Shown here: positions 12,896-20,428 of the stretch, one piece after another
How the letters are laid out: each line of letters begins with the position of its first letter
Numbering within the stretch: the first letter of the stretch is position 1
DNA from: Candidatus Heimdallarchaeota archaeon
GTDB taxonomy: Archaea; Asgardarchaeota; Heimdallarchaeia; JABLTI01
Length of the DNA stretch: 20,428 nt
Direction of reading: 5' to 3'
Assembly (NCBI GenBank): GCA_030602675.1
Contig: JAUVZH010000009.1
Location: 1-20,428 of the forward strand
Translations under genes and position numbers: made by a program
The notes under the pieces: model-generated
Seen by the model: only the letters and a program-made list of their open reading frames with translations
Databases searched by the model: none
Told to the model about the DNA's origin: nothing

Positions 12896-13651
12896 TCACT
12901 CAAACTTTATCTCAACAATTGTCTCCTTACTAAAAAGATTCTTTTCTACATTGAGACCCATTTTTTGATAAAGCTCAAATGGAACAGAGATATCTGCAAC
13001 AAACAATCTACCTAAATGAACTTTTACATTTTGATTATAGAATGCTGTTTTAGGTAAAGCTAATGTTAATGTAGCATCTGCTTTTATTGCTGGAGTATGT
13101 ACTAGCCCACTAGTTCCTTCAATACCAGATGGAATATCTAAACTAATTATTGGTAAATTCGATTTGTTTGCATAGTTGATTAATTTAGCATATTTTCCTC
13201 GAGGTGCTCCTTTCAAACTATAACCTAAAAGAGCATCAATAATTATTGTCTTATCTAAGTATTCTTTGAAGATCTCCTCATATTTCTCCATTTTCTTAAT
13301 TATTTTGATTCCAGTTTTCTCAATTATCTCTAGTTGTTTTATTGGAACATTTTTGTAATTTTCAATATCACTCACTAAAAGGACTATGACATTAAAACCC
13401 CAATTATGTAACCTTCTTGCTGCACCTAATCCTCCACCACCATTGTTCCCCTTACCTGCTAGTACAATAAAATTCTCAGCATCAGGGTAAAGCGCCCTAC
13501 ATAATCGTGCTAGGTTTAGACTAGCATTTTCCATCATTTGAATGAGCGAGATATTGAAATCCTCAATCATTAGTTTATCTACTTCTATCATCTGCTCACC
13601 AGTTACAAATGGAATCGTTTTTACAGGTAAAAAGGGAAAATCATTACTCAT
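12896..13651 (-). CDS. nnrE: NAD(P)H-hydrate epimerase (YjeF N-terminal domain)
   Basis: 251 residues, single-domain YjeF_N without the C-terminal dehydratase domain. It has TGEQMIEVDKLMIEDFNIS, MMENAS, the Rossmann segment VLAGKGNNGGGGLGAARRL, IIDALLGYSLKGAPRG, and SLDIPSGIEGTSG with the catalytic Asp. It repairs R/S-NAD(P)HX hydrates by epimerisation; the dehydratase must be encoded elsewhere. The usual NNGGDG is NNGGGG here, an oddity in the loop. The ATG at 13651 is preferred over the TTG at 13666: a TATTTTTTAAT box lies roughly 20-30 bases upstream and there is no ribosome-binding site, so it may be leaderless. It converges with the TPP-enzyme gene with about 20 bases between stops. Confidence 0.88.
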   Translation of the reverse strand: MSNDFPFLPVKTIPFVTGEQMIEVDKLMIEDFNISLIQMMENASLNLARLCRALYPDAENFIVLAGKGNNGGGGLGAARRLHNWGFNVIVLLVSDIENYKNVPIKQLEIIEKTGIKIIKKMEKYEEIFKEYLDKTIIIDALLGYSLKGAPRGKYAKLINYANKSNLPIISLDIPSGIEGTSGLVHTPAIKADATLTLALPKTAFYNQNVKVHLGRLFVADISVPFELYQKMGLNVEKNLFSKETIVEIKFE

Positions 13652-13777
13652 AGGTCTATGTACCAAGGGAAATTAAAAAATACTATTATAGATAATTTGA
13701 GATTGTTTAACTATTATTAGTTAAATACTAATGTTTTTGATTGCAAACAACAGCTTTCAATTTAGGAGATGACTTTC

Positions 13778-14704
13778 ATGGTAAGATTTCTAGCAAAAGT
13801 AATCCTCACTCTCGAACCAACTATTGCTAAGGATAAGTTTCATGAAAGCATTCGAGAAATTACTGCCCATCATAAAGGCAATCTTTTAAACATGATTGGT
13901 GTTGATCCAATTGTTTTCCGAACCGAATCCTCTCAAGGAGATGTTGATCTCCAAATATGGGTTACCACTATTACTGGTAGTCCTCTTAATCGTTTAGTCT
14001 TACCATTTTACTATGTTGGTGCTAGAAAATACATTTTTATGTGTGGCTCAAAAAACAGTGTAAACTTTGTATCAGATGCCTTACAACTTGTTAAGGATAA
14101 AATCAATGCTTTATATGAGATTATGATTTTATGCCCAACTAATGGTGATAAGAAAACACATTCTCGATTGAAAACAAAATTCAGAAAGCTTTTTGCTGAT
14201 AATAATCTCGAGAACTTTTCATTTCACAATTGGTCTGAACCAAATGACTTAGCTGCTATCTTCAAAGATGTTGTTGAGGACATTGTTGTTAATATGCCTC
14301 AAGATGTAGGTTATGTCCCTGTTGGTTTTGATCTATCAACAGTTGAGAATATTGCTAGACAACAAGGGTTTGAAGTTACAGACAATCATGAAGTTTTAGC
14401 AAAACTAGATGATATTCTATTCCGAATAAATTTACAAAAGAACATTGTTTATGCTGAAAAAAGTGATTGCACTAATTGTCCTAAAGAATGCAAAGTATCC
14501 AAGAAGCTTTGCATTGAAATAGCTGATAAAGGATTTTCAACTATGAAAGGTCTTGGCGACCTTCGAATGGTTTCTATTCTATTAGCAATCAAAGATGGAA
14601 CAATTTTGACCATCAAAGGTGAAAAACCACAAGAAGATATGGAAGCTCAAATAGCTCATCTAAGAGAAACATTTGAGAAGACATGTAAAAATAAGGAAAA
14701 ATGA
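13778..14704 (+). CDS. Degenerate Rab/Ras-like pseudo-GTPase with C-terminal Cys cluster
   Basis: 308 residues. The first 170 follow the Ras fold order: an initial strand then LEPTIAKDKF where GxxxxGKT is expected, IGVDPIVFRT like switch I, DVDLQIWVTTITG in place of the Rab kLQIWDTAGQE, PFYYVGARKYIFMCG like YYRGAxGxIxVYD, then a NxSF-like helix. The Gly residues of the P-loop, the switch II Asp-Gln and the NKxD motif are all absent, so GTP binding is doubtful. The rest has CTNCPKECKVSKKLC, a metal-binding-like cluster, and a short final domain. Abundant small GTPases and their relatives are typical of Asgard archaea. AGGAG at 13764-13768 supports the ATG at 13778, not 13769. The alignment is by eye; partners unknown. 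Confidence 0.6.
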   Translation: MVRFLAKVILTLEPTIAKDKFHESIREITAHHKGNLLNMIGVDPIVFRTESSQGDVDLQIWVTTITGSPLNRLVLPFYYVGARKYIFMCGSKNSVNFVSDALQLVKDKINALYEIMILCPTNGDKKTHSRLKTKFRKLFADNNLENFSFHNWSEPNDLAAIFKDVVEDIVVNMPQDVGYVPVGFDLSTVENIARQQGFEVTDNHEVLAKLDDILFRINLQKNIVYAEKSDCTNCPKECKVSKKLCIEIADKGFSTMKGLGDLRMVSILLAIKDGTILTIKGEKPQEDMEAQIAHLRETFEKTCKNKEK

Positions 14705-14740
14705 TGGTAAGAGAGATCTTAACCATCTCTAAAAAATAGC

Positions 14741-16078
14741 TTATTTTAGTAAACCTTTCTCTTTTAAGAGAGGTTTTACAACATCCATGAGATCTGGGCG
14801 ACCGATTTCTTGTAAATCGTATTTCACTCTAACAGTTTCATGTTTGATGTTGACGATGCGTGCTAGGTCAATTGGAGTGCCAATTAAAACTAAATCACAA
14901 TCAATAGCATTGATAGTCTTTTCAAGTTCATCAATTTGTTTTTGACCATAACCCATAGCGGGAAGTATGATTCCTAAATGATTGTATTTTTCAAAAGTAG
15001 CTTTAATAGAACCTACTGCTTTTGGTCTTGGATCAATAAGTTCCTTTGCACCAAATTTCCAAGCAGCAATTGCTCCAGCACCAAATTCCATATTACCATG
15101 GGTTAGCGTTGGACCATCCTCTACAACAAGAACACGTTTACCTTTTATCTTTTCATAACCATCAACAGTTAAAGGTGAAGCACCATCTATTACTATAGCT
15201 TTTGGATTAACATTAGCAATGTTCTTTCTAACGATAGCAATGTTTTCTCTATCAGCAGTTTCCATTTTGTTTATGATAACTACATCAGCTGATCTTAAGT
15301 TAACTTCTCCAGGATAGTAGCTAACTTCGTGCCCTGGTCTGTGTGGATCAGTTACTACAATTTCTAAATCGGATTTGTAGAATGGAAAGTCGTTATTTCC
15401 GCCATCCCAAATGATTATATCTGCTTCTTTTTCTGCTTCACGAAGAATTCTTTCGTAATCAATTCCAGCGTAAAGGATAATTCCATTTATGATTAGCGGT
15501 TCATACTCTTCTCGTTCTTCAATTGTACATCTGTATTTGTCAAGATCTTCTAAGCTACCATATCTTTGACAAACTTGGGAATTAAGATCAGGGTCATAGG
15601 GCATTGGATGTCTTATAGCTACAACTTTTAATCCCATCTTTGAGAGGGATACAGCGAGCTTTCGAGTAGTTTGGCTTTTACCACAACCAGTTCTTACAGC
15701 ACAAACTGAGATAACTGGTTTAGTTGATTTAACAGAAGTCTTTTTCTTGCCTAGCATCCAGAAGTTTGGTCCTAAAGCCATTACCTTGGAAGCTAAATGC
15801 ATGACATAATCATAAGGCAAATCACTATAAGAAAGAACACAAACATCAGCTTTTGTCTTTTCAATGACTTCAGCTAATTTCACTTCATCATAAATTGGTA
15901 TACCCTTTGGATATAGCTTACCTGCTAATTCTTTAGGATAAGTTCGACCCTCGATATCTGGTATTTGGGTTGCAGTAAAGGCTACAACTTCATAATTTTC
16001 ATTATCCCTAAAATAGGTGTTAAAATTATGAAAGTCTCTGCCAGCTGCACCCATAATAATAACGCGAGTTGGATTCAT
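14741..16078 (-). CDS. COG2403 GTPase, cyclic 2,3-diphosphoglycerate synthetase-like
   Basis: 445 residues. The N-terminal Rossmann-like domain begins RVIIMGAAGRDFHNFN, characteristic of this family, followed by a P-loop domain with AVRTGCGKSQTTRKLA (about residues 128-143), IIIWDGGNNDFPF and VIINKMETAD. The overall length and motif order match archaeal cDPG-synthetase-like proteins, which use ATP to cyclise 2,3-diphosphoglycerate. Many COG2403 members may have other roles, so the substrate is uncertain. GGTAGGAGATAG precedes the ATG on the minus strand, and AT-rich boxes lie further up. It is divergent from pyrE over a 209-base intergenic region, and convergent with the pseudo-GTPase gene. 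Confidence 0.85.
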   Translation of the reverse strand: MNPTRVIIMGAAGRDFHNFNTYFRDNENYEVVAFTATQIPDIEGRTYPKELAGKLYPKGIPIYDEVKLAEVIEKTKADVCVLSYSDLPYDYVMHLASKVMALGPNFWMLGKKKTSVKSTKPVISVCAVRTGCGKSQTTRKLAVSLSKMGLKVVAIRHPMPYDPDLNSQVCQRYGSLEDLDKYRCTIEEREEYEPLIINGIILYAGIDYERILREAEKEADIIIWDGGNNDFPFYKSDLEIVVTDPHRPGHEVSYYPGEVNLRSADVVIINKMETADRENIAIVRKNIANVNPKAIVIDGASPLTVDGYEKIKGKRVLVVEDGPTLTHGNMEFGAGAIAAWKFGAKELIDPRPKAVGSIKATFEKYNHLGIILPAMGYGQKQIDELEKTINAIDCDLVLIGTPIDLARIVNIKHETVRVKYDLQEIGRPDLMDVVKPLLKEKGLLK

Positions 16079-16188
16079 TGGTTTTTCTATCTCCTACCAA
16101 GATATTTATTCTACAACAAAACTTAAATTTCAACCAAACGTTGATTTTTTTCTCCTTTATTAAATGAATGGTCGTTTCAGAAATGAGC

Positions 16189-16204
16189 GTAAATGACTAT
16201 TTAC
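16189..16204. promoter_or_regulatory. Palindrome upstream of pyrE operon, possible operator
   Basis: GTAAATGACTATTTAC: 6-bp half sites around four bases, 84 bases upstream of the pyrE start and in the space shared with the divergent COG2403 gene. It could bind a dimeric regulator; no regulator is known from the window. Confidence 0.3.
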
Positions 16205-16287
16205 AGTTTTTTACTCCGAAACTTTTAGAAGTAATCCCCGCAAAAGATAAAAGAAATAGGTTCAAAAGGTTTCAAAGGTGAGACGTG

Positions 16288-16848
16288 ATGACTGAAAAAC
16301 TATCAGATACGAAAGAATTGATTATTAAGACTCTTGAAAAAACTGGCGCCCTAAAATTCGGTGATTTCACATTAGCTTCTGGAACAAAATCAAAATACTA
16401 CATTGATTTGCGTATCATTCCCAATTTCCCTGAGGAATTTGAAACAATAATAGATGAAGGTGTGAAGTATATCAAAGAGCATTTTTCAGAAATTGAAGGA
16501 ATTGTAGGTATTCCAATGGCTGCAATACCATATGGTACCTTATTAGCTTACAAACTAAAATTGCCTTATTATATCTTAAGAAAAGAACCAAAGAAGCATG
16601 GTCTAAAGAAAATGATCGAAGGTGAATTTACAAAAGGTCAAAAAATTCTCCTAGTTGACGATTTAATATCTAGTGGTTTCAGCAAAGCATTTGCAATAAC
16701 CGCTTTAAGAGATGAGGGAGCTGAAGTACTAGATCTCTTTGTATTTATTGACCGATCAGATGGTTTAGCTGACTTTGAAAAAGAGCAATCAATTAAGGTT
16801 CATTATCTGATTAATGCCAAAGATATTCTAGCAAAAGTAAAGCAATAG
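16288..16848 (+). CDS. pyrE: Orotate phosphoribosyltransferase
   Basis: 186 residues. It transfers ribose-5-phosphate from PRPP to orotate, giving OMP in UMP synthesis. Signatures: FTLASGTKSKYYIDLR (orotate/PRPP loop), IPMAAIPYGTLLA, ILRKEPKKHGLKKMIEG (flexible loop with the Lys-His motif), and the PRPP-binding ILLVDDLISSGFS. Length is normal for a stand-alone archaeal PyrE. The ATG at 16288 with AAGGTGA seven bases upstream is preferred over the GTG at 16285. It is the first gene of a likely pyrE-queC-queE transcript, with 11 bases to queC. Confidence 0.95.
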   Translation: MTEKLSDTKELIIKTLEKTGALKFGDFTLASGTKSKYYIDLRIIPNFPEEFETIIDEGVKYIKEHFSEIEGIVGIPMAAIPYGTLLAYKLKLPYYILRKEPKKHGLKKMIEGEFTKGQKILLVDDLISSGFSKAFAITALRDEGAEVLDLFVFIDRSDGLADFEKEQSIKVHYLINAKDILAKVKQ

Positions 16849-16859
16849 AGTGAAAAATA

Positions 16860-17603
16860 ATGCCTAAAAAATCAGCAATTATTTTACTTAGTGGTGGTTT
16901 AGATTCCACTGTTTGCCTGTGGTGGGCAAAAAACCAAGAGTATTCACGCGTGGAATGTATGACCTTTGAATATGGATCAAAAGAAGAGACAGTTCTAAAA
17001 GCAGTAACAAAGAAACTAGGATTACTAGCAAAAGTAGATAATCATGAGTTCATCTCTCTTGAGTTTTTAGCTGATTTCTCAAGGAGAATAAATAGCTCAT
17101 TAGCAAAAGGCAGCACAAAAGAATTACCCAAACTTTCTGATGAGGATCTCGATAACATTGCAATGAGTCAAGAAAGTGCAAAAGCTGTTTGGATACCTGG
17201 ACGGAATTTGTTATTCCTATCAATAGCTGCAGCTTATTCTGAAACCTTAGGTGATGAAGTGGATATCATCACTGGATTTAATCTCGAGGAAGGAACAACT
17301 TTCCCTGATAATACTCAAGAATTCATTGATGATTTTACAAAAACTGCTTCTCGAGGAATTCTCAACGCGAAAGTTAATGTTTTGTCACCAATTGTAGGTA
17401 TGACTAAATCAGAGATTGTAAACTTCGGTGTAAAGCTTAAAGTTCCATTAGGTTATAGCAACTCTTGCTACAACCCCAAAGGATTTGATGTTACTAATAA
17501 GCCAATTCATTGCGGTGTTTGTGAAAGTTGTCTTCGAAGGAAAAGAGGATTCAAAGGAAGTTCTATTGAGGACCCAACAAAATATGACAATAGTAATAAT
17601 TGA
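16860..17603 (+). CDS. queC: 7-cyano-7-deazaguanine (preQ0) synthase QueC
   Basis: 247 residues. An ATP-dependent enzyme that converts 7-carboxy-7-deazaguanine to preQ0, precursor of archaeosine. The PP-loop LLSGGLDSTVCLWWA is near the N-terminus, the WIPGRNLLFLSIAAAYSE segment is conserved, and the C-terminal zinc site has Cys in SNSCYNP and HCGVCESC, four in all. The usual GVNAxDYSGYPDC stretch reads GFNLEEGTTFPDNTQEF, a divergent substrate loop. GTGAAAAATA precedes the ATG; the gap from pyrE is 11 bases and queE follows after 46, fitting one operon. Confidence 0.93.
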   Translation: MPKKSAIILLSGGLDSTVCLWWAKNQEYSRVECMTFEYGSKEETVLKAVTKKLGLLAKVDNHEFISLEFLADFSRRINSSLAKGSTKELPKLSDEDLDNIAMSQESAKAVWIPGRNLLFLSIAAAYSETLGDEVDIITGFNLEEGTTFPDNTQEFIDDFTKTASRGILNAKVNVLSPIVGMTKSEIVNFGVKLKVPLGYSNSCYNPKGFDVTNKPIHCGVCESCLRRKRGFKGSSIEDPTKYDNSNN

Positions 17604-17649
17604 GAGATTGTTAAATAATACTAGATGAAAACTGAAAGGTGAACTTTCA

Positions 17650-18447
17650 TTGACAGATGAAACAAAAATAGAAGGAAATCTCGTAGAAATATTTAGCTCC
17701 TACCAAGGAGAAGGTGGATCTGTTAGAGGTTCGACTTTTGGCAGAAGACAGATTTTCATCAGATTTGCTGGATGCGATTTAAAATGCCTTTGGTGTGATA
17801 CAGCCCAATCAAGAGATCCTAATTATCCTGAATGTAAAGTTGAAAAAGTGCCTGGCTCATGGGAATTTACCACACACAAGAATCCTGTAGACGAGGAATT
17901 TATTATTGAACAAATTCTTAATCTTTCCACCAAAGATTTTCACTCTGTTTCTCTTACAGGTGGAGAACCTACCTATCAAGAGAAGTTCTTTTATCAGGTG
18001 GTAAATCGCTTGTATGATCTCGAGATACCTATCTTTTTAGAGACAAATGGTTATTTCCCTAAAAGAATAGAAAAAGTAGCCCCACTTATTAGCTATGCTT
18101 GTGTTGATATTAAGGATCGTAGTGCTAAAAGCATTAAGAGCAACGAATGGGAAAAGCTCGTAGAAAAGGAGCTGGAATCAATTGCAATTTTGAATAGTCA
18201 TCCTGTAAAGGTTTTCGCAAAGTTAGTCGTAACCGAGGATACTTCTCTTGAGGATGTTCGCATGTATGCTGATAAGCTAAGAGAAATAGTTGTTCCTTTA
18301 GTCATTCAACCAGTCACTCCAGTTGGAGGAGTAAAGCCAATATCACATCATAAGCTGTTTAAAATCACTGAAACAATTGCTGAGGTTCTACCTACAGATT
18401 TATATGGAATATCAATACAAGGTCACAAACTTTTATCCATTTTTTGA
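17650..18447 (+). CDS. queE: 7-carboxy-7-deazaguanine synthase QueE
   Basis: 265 residues. A radical SAM enzyme that turns 6-carboxy-tetrahydropterin into 7-carboxy-7-deazaguanine, the substrate of QueC. It has EIFSSYQGEGGSVRGSTFGR, the cluster motif GCDLKCLWCDT (CxxxCxxC), the SLTGGEP SAM-binding motif and a late VIQPVTPVGG segment. It starts with TTG at 17650, preceded by AAAGGTGAA. Slightly longer than many bacterial QueE proteins, as is common for archaea. QueD and the archaeosine transglycosylase are not in the window. Confidence 0.93.
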   Translation: MTDETKIEGNLVEIFSSYQGEGGSVRGSTFGRRQIFIRFAGCDLKCLWCDTAQSRDPNYPECKVEKVPGSWEFTTHKNPVDEEFIIEQILNLSTKDFHSVSLTGGEPTYQEKFFYQVVNRLYDLEIPIFLETNGYFPKRIEKVAPLISYACVDIKDRSAKSIKSNEWEKLVEKELESIAILNSHPVKVFAKLVVTEDTSLEDVRMYADKLREIVVPLVIQPVTPVGGVKPISHHKLFKITETIAEVLPTDLYGISIQGHKLLSIF

Positions 18448-18535
18448 GAATTTTACATTTTTTTCTTCCAAAGAATTAAATATTGATTGTGGGTTAAAGA
18501 ATAGAACAGTCTAGATAATTTTAAGTGTGATTATA

Positions 18536-19729
18536 ATGTCCTCAAAAGTTTATTTTGGCTCTTTGCAGCATGGTAAAGGTAATCGCTTTGCTTCACTTGG
18601 AGCTAAATTTGAAGAAATTCTTGAAAAACTTGATTTCTCTTCTATTGAGAAGAAAGATAAAGTTGCAATAAAAATGCACCTTGGATTCAATGATGGCTAT
18701 CAAACGATTCCTGTTTTCTTTGTAAGAAAACTGGTTGAAGCCGTCAAGAAAACAGGTGGTTATCCTTTCATTACCGATAACCCTACAGCAGTTTACAATG
18801 CAGTAAATAGAGGTTATACCGAAGAAACATGTGGTTGTCCTATAATCCCTGTTGCAGGTGTTAAAGATGGCTACAAATATTCTAAAGAAGTCAATTTCAA
18901 GGGTGTAGATTCTGTAGATATGGCTGGAGTTTTACACGATGCAGATGCTTTAATTAATTTTGCTCATGCAAAAGGTCACGGATTATGTGGTTTCGGTGGT
19001 GTTATAAAGAACATTGCTCTTGGTGGATTTGCTGCAAAAACACGATGGAATAAAATCCATGGCGTCGTTCATTATGATAAATACTGGGATGCTGATAAAT
19101 GCACACCAGAACATGCTAAAAAACTAGTGGAATCTTGTCCTGTAAAAGCAATTAACTACAAAGAAGACAAACATGAGCTCCGAGTAGCTTTCTATAACTG
19201 TAATCAGTGTATGGAATGTATAAAAGCTGATGAAGGCGTTGGTTGTTTAGAGATAAAACAAGAGAATTTGGATGCTTTCCAAGAATTCATGGCAATTGCA
19301 GCAAAACAAGTTCTTGATACTTTTGACAAAAAGAAGATTTTCAACATAAATGTTGCATTACAAATTACTGCTTTCTGTGATTGTATGGGTATGCCAATGC
19401 CAATAATTACTAATGAGATTGGTATTCTTGGAAGTAAAGATATTGTAGCTATTGAACAAGCAACTCTAGATTTAATTAAAAAGGAAGGTATTCTTGAATC
19501 AAGTATTCCACCATTTTTGAAAAATGTTCAACTTGATCCCAAATTAGATTTACATCCATTTCAAAGACTCTTAGGACCTATGAAAGATCCTTACAAAGTG
19601 GTTGAATATGCAGAAAAATTAGAAATGGGATCATCGAAGTATGAATTAATCGAGATACTTTCTCCTGAAGAAACAGCTAAAATGGAACCACCTAAAGAAC
19701 GATATGAAACTGAACCAACATTTTTCTGA
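18536..19729 (+). CDS. DUF362-family iron-sulfur protein
   Basis: 397 residues. The N-terminal DUF362 domain reads KVAIKMHLGFNDGYQTIP, FVRKLVEAVKKTGGYPFITD and INFAHAKGHGLCGFGGVIKNIALG, followed by a ferredoxin-like insert with KCTPEHAKKLVESCP and CNQCMECIKADEGVGC, a divergent cluster arrangement with a wide CxnC spacing. A final part contains FCDCMGMPMP and ILGSKDIVAIEQATLDLI. Function of the family is unclear; a redox or radical role is often assumed. The ATG at 18536 follows GTGATTATA, the same context as at 1335. Neighbours give no firm clue. Confidence 0.85.
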   Translation: MSSKVYFGSLQHGKGNRFASLGAKFEEILEKLDFSSIEKKDKVAIKMHLGFNDGYQTIPVFFVRKLVEAVKKTGGYPFITDNPTAVYNAVNRGYTEETCGCPIIPVAGVKDGYKYSKEVNFKGVDSVDMAGVLHDADALINFAHAKGHGLCGFGGVIKNIALGGFAAKTRWNKIHGVVHYDKYWDADKCTPEHAKKLVESCPVKAINYKEDKHELRVAFYNCNQCMECIKADEGVGCLEIKQENLDAFQEFMAIAAKQVLDTFDKKKIFNINVALQITAFCDCMGMPMPIITNEIGILGSKDIVAIEQATLDLIKKEGILESSIPPFLKNVQLDPKLDLHPFQRLLGPMKDPYKVVEYAEKLEMGSSKYELIEILSPEETAKMEPPKERYETEPTFF

Positions 19730-19743
19730 AGAAAAAAAACTGT

Positions 19744-20428
19744 TCATTTTTTCTTCTTTTTAGCTTTTTTTCTTAATTTCTCTCGCTCTAATCGTTCCTT
19801 TTTATATTTCTTTAGCATTAGTTTGTCTAGTTGTTCATCAGTTAATTCTGGTGGATTAATTAGCGGTTCAGGATTCTCGATTAAATCTTTTAACAAATCA
19901 ATAGCTGGTCCCGTATAGCTTCCCGGAGCAATACGATCATCAATGCTAATTCGTAAGTCCATTACTGTTCGGATATTGACTTTGTCTGTTTCTTGATTAA
20001 CAATTTGTGCCCTATGCATTTTTCCAATCGTAAAAAATAATCCAATAGTTCCTATCTCATATGTATGATGATAAACTGCATCAATTCCAAGTGATCCCAA
20101 ATGAGCTACAAATACTGTGCTCCAAAATGGCCAGTCTTTTGTAATACTATATATCCGAAGATTTCTTCTATCTGTCCATTTTAGGAACCATGATATAAAT
20201 CTAAGTAAAAATCGAGGCATAGCTCCAAATAGCTTGATAATTTCTTCTTGTTCATTTACACCATAACGAGCTTCGTAGATTTGTTTGTACACTCTTCTTT
20301 GAACTGTCTCTAACGTGTCAAAAGGATCAAACTCGATCACAGCAAGGACCTCTTCTCCTCCTTCAGTCTTCTCTTTCATAACTACAAAAGCAAAAATAAT
20401 CTGATTTCGTTGCCACAATCGTCGACCT
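19744..20428 (-). CDS. E2 acyltransferase-domain-like paralogue, C-terminal part (start outside window)
   Basis: The frame runs off the right edge; RRLWQRNQIIFAF is in line with the paralogue at 9960, so the TTG at 20418 is not a start. The two proteins correspond along the whole overlap: EGGEEV..IEFDPFDTLET, LGSLGIDAVYHH, ISIDDRIAPGSYTGP and a Lys-rich tail. As there, DDR replaces the DHR of active E2 enzymes. It converges with the DUF362 gene with 14 bases between stops. Confidence 0.8.
   Translation of the reverse strand, partial: GRRLWQRNQIIFAFVVMKEKTEGGEEVLAVIEFDPFDTLETVQRRVYKQIYEARYGVNEQEEIIKLFGAMPRFLLRFISWFLKWTDRRNLRIYSITKDWPFWSTVFVAHLGSLGIDAVYHHTYEIGTIGLFFTIGKMHRAQIVNQETDKVNIRTVMDLRISIDDRIAPGSYTGPAIDLLKDLIENPEPLINPPELTDEQLDKLMLKKYKKERLEREKLRKKAKKKKK

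Overview
The window reads as a low-G+C archaeal chromosome, most likely an Asgard archaeon. TATA-like boxes sit upstream of genes, several starts look leaderless, and SD-like GGTGAT/AGGAG motifs recur. The one complete tRNA gene carries an intron at the archaeal position. Lineage-suggestive genes include preQ0 synthesis (QueC/QueE), a COG2403 cyclic-2,3-diphosphoglycerate-synthetase-type GTPase, and a degenerate Rab/Ras-like protein. The lineage call is inference; no rRNA or other decisive marker is present.

Layout. (1) 1-2452: small redox and housekeeping genes: the tail of a HAD phosphatase, an EFR1-type flavodoxin-ferredoxin fusion with no canonical start codon, an NTF2/SnoaL-like protein, a doubtful zinc-ribbon ORF and a GDCCVxC-type Cys-rich protein. 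(2) 2453-9874: an AT-rich accessory island. It holds a membrane-anchored LVIVD beta-propeller gene with an apparent frameshift before its C-terminal anchor, a protein with two HEPN motifs, a compact G+C-rich RNA-like element, an AbrB-like regulator divergent from a large protein with two nuclease-like domains, an intron-containing tRNA-Arg, a four-TM protein, a PD-(D/E)XK-like gene split by an in-frame stop, and a PRC-barrel-like protein. (3) 9875-20428: ordinary-looking metabolic genes: an E2-acyltransferase-like protein, a rubredoxin-TPP enzyme fusion, NnrE-type epimerase, the pseudo-GTPase, the COG2403 protein, pyrE-queC-queE in tandem, a DUF362 iron-sulfur protein, and a second, partial E2-like paralogue.

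The island is the most unusual part. Three tRNA 3'-end fragments (T-arm, 3' acceptor strand, discriminator and CCA) lie at about 7551, 8536 and 9440 on the + strand, each followed by a gene. The first two are followed by a nearly identical 50-bp promoter and start segment that leads into unrelated proteins. Two tRNA-5'-half-like sequences lie upstream at 2542 and 4085, and their acceptor strand is perfectly complementary to the last 3' fragment. Together with the dual-HEPN, tandem-nuclease and membrane genes, this looks like a tRNA-delimited cassette array of probable defence genes, built by serial integration. No integrase is visible in the window.

Working links: preQ0 made by QueE and QueC would feed archaeosine tRNA modification, and PyrE supplies pyrimidines from the same likely transcript. 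In the island, the AbrB-like protein and the large nuclease share a palindromic TATA region. The HEPN gene lies downstream of the AbrB gene and the RNA-like element on the same strand, which could form a toxin/regulator unit (inference).
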